Positions 6,813 to 10,854 of a DNA stretch of 10,854 nt are shown here, one piece after another (the stretch's first letter is position 1; every line of letters starts with the position of its first letter). Location of the stretch: the NCBI GenBank assembly GCA_000433735.1, contig HF998353.1, positions 1 to 10,854 of the forward strand, given 5' to 3'. Source of the stretch: Clostridium sp. CAG:167. Lineage in GTDB: Bacteria; Bacillota; Clostridia; Lachnospirales; Lachnospiraceae. Position numbers and translations under genes: made by a program. The notes beneath the pieces are model-generated. The model had not been told where the DNA came from, did no database searches, and saw only the letters and a list, made by a program, of their open reading frames with translations.

Positions 6813-7748
6813 TTAATTTTCCAAAAGATCCAAATTCCGCTCCAGCGGTTTATTAAAACCTTCCAGATCCCCATATTTTTCTTTTTGTTCCCCATCTACT
6901 GAAAACTGCACCTTCGTTACTTCCGGAAGCTCACACAGCGTGTCGACGATGGAATACACAATAACTTCTGACGATACATTAGGATCCTGCTGTTCAAAGT
7001 CTCTGCTAAGATCCAGATAACATATATTATCCCTTATGGTCAAATTGTTTAATGTTGTCTTAGACGGAACAGCAGACTGAAGTTTTGTTTCATCAATGTT
7101 CTGTATGGATGACACTCCTGCAATCAACTGCTCCACTAAAAGCCTCGCAATAGGCTCAACTGCATTGTAGGTTATATCTGTAGTTATCTTCTTTAATCGG
7201 TTTCCCTGTTTATTGGCAAAATAGAGCACGGTTTCTTTGCTTTGCTTTTGATCCTGAGGATTCAGTTCGTCCACAAAAGATTCCTGACTCATAAGTCCTA
7301 CTGCATTGCCGGATAACATCAGTGGCTGATCTTCTACATAAAACTCTACATATTCAATCTCCTGGATCTGGCAAAGGGTCTTCACGATGGCAGCCCGTGA
7401 CAAAATTTCATCCAGTCCGCTCTTGTTATTATACCCTGCGGAAAAATATACTGATAACTGATTTTCTTTAATCTGGTAGTCCACCACCTGAATGCCTTCA
7501 TCAATGGGACTTTTTAAACTTTCTTCCTGAGGCGTCTGCAGTCTGATTATCAATTCCTTGATCACTGACACCAGATCCTGCTTGGCATCTTTTAACTGAT
7601 ATGTTTTGCCTGTCAATCCGCTTCCATCACTGTTGATATAAAAAACCTGATAAGACATTAACTGCTTATCTGTCTTTTCACCACACCCTGTCATTCCAAA
7701 GACAAGAATAACAGTGCATAAAATGCATAAAACTTTTTTCCCTTTCAT
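6813..7748 (-). CDS. Lipoprotein with two GerMN domains
   Basis: Predicted lipoprotein of 311 residues: a basic N-terminus, a hydrophobic core and the lipobox GMTGC with acylation at Cys22 place it on the outer face of the membrane. Two successive GerMN-type domains follow, at about 33-145 and 172-288. Each has a strand beginning like 'YF' (VFYIN; VLYFAN), a helix ending in a leucine-rich turn, and a closing 'VEFYVED' or 'VQFSVDGE' strand. The architecture resembles GerM of Bacillus, a spore-cortex/germination protein, but GerMN domains also occur in LpqB, the lipoprotein partner of the MtrAB two-component system. Position directly behind a sensor kinase gene (17-base gap; AAGGGAG at 7759-7765) favours a partner or modulator of that kinase. 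The biochemical role is inference; the domain call is fairly firm. Confidence 0.85.
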   Translation of the reverse strand: MKGKKVLCILCTVILVFGMTGCGEKTDKQLMSYQVFYINSDGSGLTGKTYQLKDAKQDLVSVIKELIIRLQTPQEESLKSPIDEGIQVVDYQIKENQLSVYFSAGYNNKSGLDEILSRAAIVKTLCQIQEIEYVEFYVEDQPLMLSGNAVGLMSQESFVDELNPQDQKQSKETVLYFANKQGNRLKKITTDITYNAVEPIARLLVEQLIAGVSSIQNIDETKLQSAVPSKTTLNNLTIRDNICYLDLSRDFEQQDPNVSSEVIVYSIVDTLCELPEVTKVQFSVDGEQKEKYGDLEGFNKPLERNLDLLEN

Positions 7749-7765
7749 GTGGGTCCGGCTCCCTT

Positions 7766-9193
7766 CTACTCAATATAGATCAATGGAATACGCACATTAA
7801 AAGTGGTTCCCTGCTTTTCAACACTATGTACCTTGATGGATCCACGGTGAAGAAGGATGGCACTGCGTGTAATAGCCAGCCCCAGTCCGTTGCCACCTGT
7901 CTCTCTGGAACGGGCCTTGTCCACTCTGTAAAACCGTTCAAATATGCTATCCTGCAGTTCTTCCGGGATTCCTACGCCGGAATCAGAAACTTTCAGATAG
8001 AAAAATTTGTGGTCCGCATTTAAGGATACACGGACCCATCCGCCATCATAATTATATTTAATCGCATTTACAATCAGATTTCTAAATGCCATCTCCAATT
8101 TTACATCATCAATCTGGGCTGTTACCGGACGCACACTTTCAAAAATGATCTCAATATTGCGCTGCTCTGCAATAGGTCTTAATTGTTTCAGGATTCCTTC
8201 TACAAATTCATTGACATTGATCTCACTGATATTTACTGTAGCAGCCGATTTTTCCATTTTTACAAGGGAAAGCAGATCATTTATGATCTTGTTCATACGT
8301 TCTAATTCATTATTGATATCCACCATAAATTCCTGGTAAATTTCCACCGGAAGGCCCTCTTGTCCGATGAGAGACTCTGCCAGTACCTTGATAGAAGTAA
8401 TGGGTGTCTTTAACTCGTGGGACACATTGGATACAAACTCCTGTCTGGCATCTTCCAGATTCTGAAGTCCGCTGAGCATAGTATTGAACTTGTCCTGCAT
8501 GTCTTCTAATTCTGTATACTTGGTAAGTTCAAGAGTTTCATTAAAATCTCCCTGAGTAATGTGCGCAATAGAAGCAGATGCTTCCACAATCGGTTTTACT
8601 ACCTGACCGGAATATAAAACAGATGTTACGATGACGATCACACCCAATAGAAGGATCAGCGTAAGAGAAATTGTTTTAATATTTTCATACATTTTGGTAA
8701 CACTGTTCATGGAACAGTCCATGATAACAGCGCCACTGGATGTACTTCCATCTGATCCAAGTACCGGTATGATGATCTGTTCTCTGTTTTCCGCACTGTT
8801 GACTTCTACCGTTTTAGCAGTCTTGATACAGTCTACTACCTCCTTGATGATCAGAGTCTTTCCCTCTTCTAATCCATAAGTATCCTTCAGAACAACCAGG
8901 TTGGTGTTCACCACCAGGATTCGTCCGTCATAAATATCTGAAACCTGGGTCAGTTCGGATTCAACTTCTTCTGTAGAGTCATTGGAAAAAAAAGCAGACG
9001 AAATAACCAGATTGCAGAGGATCGTTCCTCTGGCCTCTAGTTCTGAGACCCGCTGTGCCACGGCTTTAGAGCGGTATGTGTTCATTAAGATAGTCGAAAA
9101 AACTACCAGGGGCAGAATGCCCACCAGCAAAAGTACACAAAAACTCTGTGTACGAAGACTTTTGATCCATTTGAATTTATTTTTTAATGTCAA
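7766..9193 (-). CDS. Membrane sensor histidine kinase (HAMP-HisKA-HATPase)
   Basis: Two-component sensor of 475 residues. Membrane helices at about 15-38 and 174-196 flank an extracytoplasmic sensor of about 135 residues that I cannot assign to a named family. Then come HAMP (about 197-248), HisKA with phospho-acceptor His259 in VSHELKTP, and the HATPase domain with N box Asn372/Asn376, G1 DSGVGIP (404-410), F box FERFYR (418-423) and G2 GGNGLGLAI (433-441). No PAS domain lies between HAMP and HisKA, unlike WalK. All catalytic boxes are intact. The start is a TTG at 9191-9193, overlapping the response regulator's end by 17 bases; GGGGAG about 12 bases upstream is the only nearby Shine-Dalgarno-like site, so translation is probably coupled to the regulator. 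The next in-frame ATG would remove the first membrane helix. Confidence 0.93.
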   Translation of the reverse strand: MTLKNKFKWIKSLRTQSFCVLLLVGILPLVVFSTILMNTYRSKAVAQRVSELEARGTILCNLVISSAFFSNDSTEEVESELTQVSDIYDGRILVVNTNLVVLKDTYGLEEGKTLIIKEVVDCIKTAKTVEVNSAENREQIIIPVLGSDGSTSSGAVIMDCSMNSVTKMYENIKTISLTLILLLGVIVIVTSVLYSGQVVKPIVEASASIAHITQGDFNETLELTKYTELEDMQDKFNTMLSGLQNLEDARQEFVSNVSHELKTPITSIKVLAESLIGQEGLPVEIYQEFMVDINNELERMNKIINDLLSLVKMEKSAATVNISEINVNEFVEGILKQLRPIAEQRNIEIIFESVRPVTAQIDDVKLEMAFRNLIVNAIKYNYDGGWVRVSLNADHKFFYLKVSDSGVGIPEELQDSIFERFYRVDKARSRETGGNGLGLAITRSAILLHRGSIKVHSVEKQGTTFNVRIPLIYIE

Positions 9194-9884
9194 AGTAATA
9201 ACCGACTCCCCATTTAGTATGTAAATATTTAGGCTCGCTTGGATTTGTTTCTATTTTTTCACGCATACGCCGTATGTGAACATCCACAGTCCGCACATCC
9301 CCCGGATAATCCGCTCCCCATACTTCATGAAGCAGTTTGTCACGACTGTAGATTTTATTAGGATGATTCATCAGAAATTCCAGCAGTTCAAATTCCTTCG
9401 CAGTCAGACTGACTTCTCTTCCTTCGATGAATGCTCTTCTTCCATCCTTGTCAAGTCTTACTGCCTCGTTTTCTGTTTGAATCTGTTCGTTTTTATTCTC
9501 ATCCTTTTTTTGTCCACTGCGGCCGCTCCGGCGAATAATCGCCTTGATCCTCGCTTTTACTTCCAGGATGTTAAAAGGCTTTGTTATGTAATCATCGGCA
9601 CCATATTCCAGCCCCAGGATCTTATCCATGTCATCCCCTTTGGCAGTCAGCATAATAATAGGTACATCCGAAAATTCACGAATCTGCTGGCACACCTCAA
9701 ACCCGGTAAGTTTTGGAAGCATTACATCCAGTAAAATAATATCAAAGGGCTTTTCTTTCACCTTTTCCAGTGCTTCCTCTCCATCGTAAGCACACTCCAC
9801 TTCAAAATCTTCATGTTCCAGACTAAAGCGGATTCCTTTGACTATTAATTTCTCATCATCTACTACCAAAACTCTTTTCGCCAT
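9177..9884 (-). CDS. OmpR-family response regulator
   Basis: DNA-binding response regulator of 235 residues, cognate to the overlapping kinase gene. The receiver domain (about 1-118) shows the acidic pair Asp9/Asp10, phospho-acceptor Asp53 (LLDVMLP), Thr80 and Lys102 (TKPF). A charged linker of about 20 residues (QKKDENKNEQIQTENE) joins it to a winged-helix domain (about 142-232) with LTAKEFELLEFL, the recognition segment VRTVDVHIRRMREKI and the wing GVGYYF. A strong AGGGAGG at 9890-9896 sits five bases before the ATG, and the gene follows comEA by 14 bases, so it should be co-transcribed with comEA. Regulon and signal are unknown; the sequence is WalR/MtrA-like in general flavour but does not settle orthology. 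Confidence 0.95.
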   Translation of the reverse strand: MAKRVLVVDDEKLIVKGIRFSLEHEDFEVECAYDGEEALEKVKEKPFDIILLDVMLPKLTGFEVCQQIREFSDVPIIMLTAKGDDMDKILGLEYGADDYITKPFNILEVKARIKAIIRRSGRSGQKKDENKNEQIQTENEAVRLDKDGRRAFIEGREVSLTAKEFELLEFLMNHPNKIYSRDKLLHEVWGADYPGDVRTVDVHIRRMREKIETNPSEPKYLHTKWGVGYYFDIKK

Positions 9885-9898
9885 GACAGCCTCCCTGA

Positions 9899-10528
9899 TT
9901 AAACTTTTATTGAATCTTTTATTTTGTTAAAAACGCCCTCTTTAATACCTGATATTTTCATAATATCCTCAATGGTCTTAAATGAGCCGTTTGTTTCCCG
10001 ATAGGAAATAATCTGCACTGCTTTGGATGGACCGATACCGGGAATGGTCTGAAGTTCTTCCTGCGATGCCGTGTTCAGATTCACCTTCTTGTCGTCCTCT
10101 TCCTTTTTCGAGGCACCGGCTTTTTTCTTTGCATTTCGTTTGTCCTCTATCACAAACTGGGTGCCGTCTGAAACAGAAAGTGCCAGATTCACACTGGCCG
10201 TATCTGCATTTTTTGTAAAACCACCGGCCTTCTCTACCACTTCTATCCCTCTGGGCTCTTTGTCAAAGCGGTATACACCCGGTTTTTTTACCTGTCCCAA
10301 CACATGAATATAAACAGATGCAGACACATTGTCTCCGGATTTAGGTGACTGGGTGGCACTTTCTTTTTCTGCCACAGTCTCTGAATAGGATAAAGACTCA
10401 TTCTCTGCACTGCCCCGCTGAAAAAAAAGATAAGCCGTTCCAAGTATCAGCACCGCTATCGTTGTAAGCAATGCTTTCGTTGTATTATTTAATTTCAGTT
10501 CTACATCTCCTTTTGTTCTGGTCGGCAA
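9899..10528 (-). CDS. comEA: Competence DNA receptor ComEA (SLBB and helix-hairpin-helix domains)
   Basis: Membrane-anchored, outward-facing double-stranded DNA-binding protein that hands DNA to ComEC. In the 209-residue reading, a membrane helix lies at about 18-36, a Ser/Glu-rich spacer to 70, an SLBB domain at about 71-128 (VYIHVLGQVKKPGVY), a lysine-rich linker at 129-148, and a helix-hairpin-helix pair at 149-207 with VNLNTA, IPGIGPSKA (162-170) and ISGIKEGVF. The start is uncertain. The outermost candidate is TTG at 10526-10528, with no ribosome binding site and only about 14 bases after the predicted transcription start. AAAGGAG at 10508-10514 instead points, eight bases on, to an in-frame CTG at 10496-10498 (residue 11). 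It leads the operon that continues through the signalling genes to comEC and holA; a comEB gene is absent. Confidence 0.93.
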   Translation of the reverse strand: MPTRTKGDVELKLNNTTKALLTTIAVLILGTAYLFFQRGSAENESLSYSETVAEKESATQSPKSGDNVSASVYIHVLGQVKKPGVYRFDKEPRGIEVVEKAGGFTKNADTASVNLALSVSDGTQFVIEDKRNAKKKAGASKKEEDDKKVNLNTASQEELQTIPGIGPSKAVQIISYRETNGSFKTIEDIMKISGIKEGVFNKIKDSIKV

Positions 10529-10548
10529 GGAAATGCGATTGTAGTTTT

Positions 10549-10577
10549 ATTCTACATCTTAAAGAAGTTTTTTACAA
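10549..10577 (-). promoter_or_regulatory. Sigma-A promoter of the comEA-to-holA operon
   Basis: On the minus strand TTGTAA (plus-strand 10572-10577) and TAGAAT (10549-10554) are 17 bases apart, each matching consensus at four to five positions. The stretch just upstream (10578-10600) is almost all A and T, which may act as an UP element. Transcription would start near 10542. No dedicated competence-regulator box is recognisable to me. No convincing GC-rich terminator separates it from the transporter gene before it. Confidence 0.65.
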
Positions 10578-10605
10578 CTAAATTTTTAGATAATTTTTGT
10601 CTTTT

Positions 10606-10854
10606 TTATTCCCACTTAAATGTAACAACACCTGCGATCACAATGATGGCACCGATACATTTACGCCACTGGAACGGAACTTTTTCCATGCCAAATAACC
10701 CCATTACCTCAATAAGATACGATATAAATAGTTGTGTGGAAATAATAAAAATGGTTGCCTTGGCAGGACTGATCATAGCAATGCTTTGTATTACTGTAAT
10801 CGTGATAAGAGCTCCTGCCACACCGGTAAACAGCATATATTTAGGTACACCACC
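10606..10854 (-). CDS. DMT-family transporter, YdcZ type (C-terminal part, partial)
   Basis: The last 82 codons of a gene whose 5' end lies beyond the window; the frame stays open through base 10854 (GGVPKY precedes the first internal Met). Three hydrophobic segments are visible. The order 'PAKATIFIISTQLFISYLIEVMGLFG ' region followed by a basic turn (QWRKCIG) and a final helix ending in FKWE fits the second half of DUF606/YdcZ proteins of the drug/metabolite transporter superfamily, which typically have five helices in about 140-150 residues. The substrate is unknown. It ends 77 bases before the comEA start on the same strand and is probably a separate transcription unit, since a promoter lies between them. 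Confidence 0.72.
   Translation of the reverse strand, partial: GGVPKYMLFTGVAGALITITVIQSIAMISPAKATIFIISTQLFISYLIEVMGLFGMEKVPFQWRKCIGAIIVIAGVVTFKWE

Noticed and set aside
9276..9734. A 152-codon plus-strand open frame opposite the response regulator
   Set aside because: Fully antisense to a gene with intact receiver and winged-helix motifs; composition is that of a shadow frame and no start signal is visible.
10578..10605. A small AT-only inverted repeat (CTAAA/TTTAG) after the transporter gene as a terminator
   Set aside because: A five-base, all-AT stem with a two-base loop would not form a stable terminator hairpin; it is better seen as the AT-rich region upstream of the comEA promoter.

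Overview
The window looks like a chromosomal segment of a low-GC Gram-positive anaerobe of the Clostridia, probably Lachnospiraceae-like. The evidence is AGGAGG-type ribosome binding sites, a fibronectin-III-style tail ending in KVK at the left edge, the Gram-positive comEC-holA gene order, a diderm-free lipoprotein/L,D-transpeptidase/WalR-OmpR repertoire, and non-ATG starts. The family assignment is an inference from protein flavour, since no 16S rRNA or marker tree is available. I see no mobile element, CRISPR array or phage gene, and base use looks even throughout.

Left edge, plus strand: the last codons of an unidentified surface-type protein (to 89) are followed after 16 bases by a complete sirtuin (106..828). 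Everything else is on the minus strand, and the sirtuin converges on it with a 14-base overlap of stop regions.

Minus strand, read from the right: the C-terminal end of a YdcZ-type drug/metabolite transporter (10606..10854); then, from a good sigma-A promoter (10549..10577), a tightly packed operon comEA - OmpR response regulator - sensor histidine kinase - double GerMN lipoprotein - comEC - holA (10528 down to 3624). Gaps within it are -17 to +29 bases. comEA/comEC supply DNA binding and passage through the membrane, and holA is the clamp-loader delta subunit that commonly follows comEC. What stands out is the three-gene signalling cassette between comEA and comEC. Its order and domain content recall the actinobacterial MtrA-MtrB-LpqB system.

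Next comes a single tRNA-Ser(CGA) gene (3503..3588). It has its own near-consensus promoter, buried in the 3' end of holA, and a likely intrinsic terminator (3454..3492). A second near-consensus promoter (3392..3420) then drives a two-gene envelope operon: a membrane-anchored L,D-transpeptidase and a membrane-anchored metallophosphoesterase whose active-site motifs are partly degenerate.

No stretch longer than 300 bases lacks a gene. The largest non-protein region, 3329..3623, holds the tRNA, its promoter and terminator, and the transpeptidase promoter and leader.
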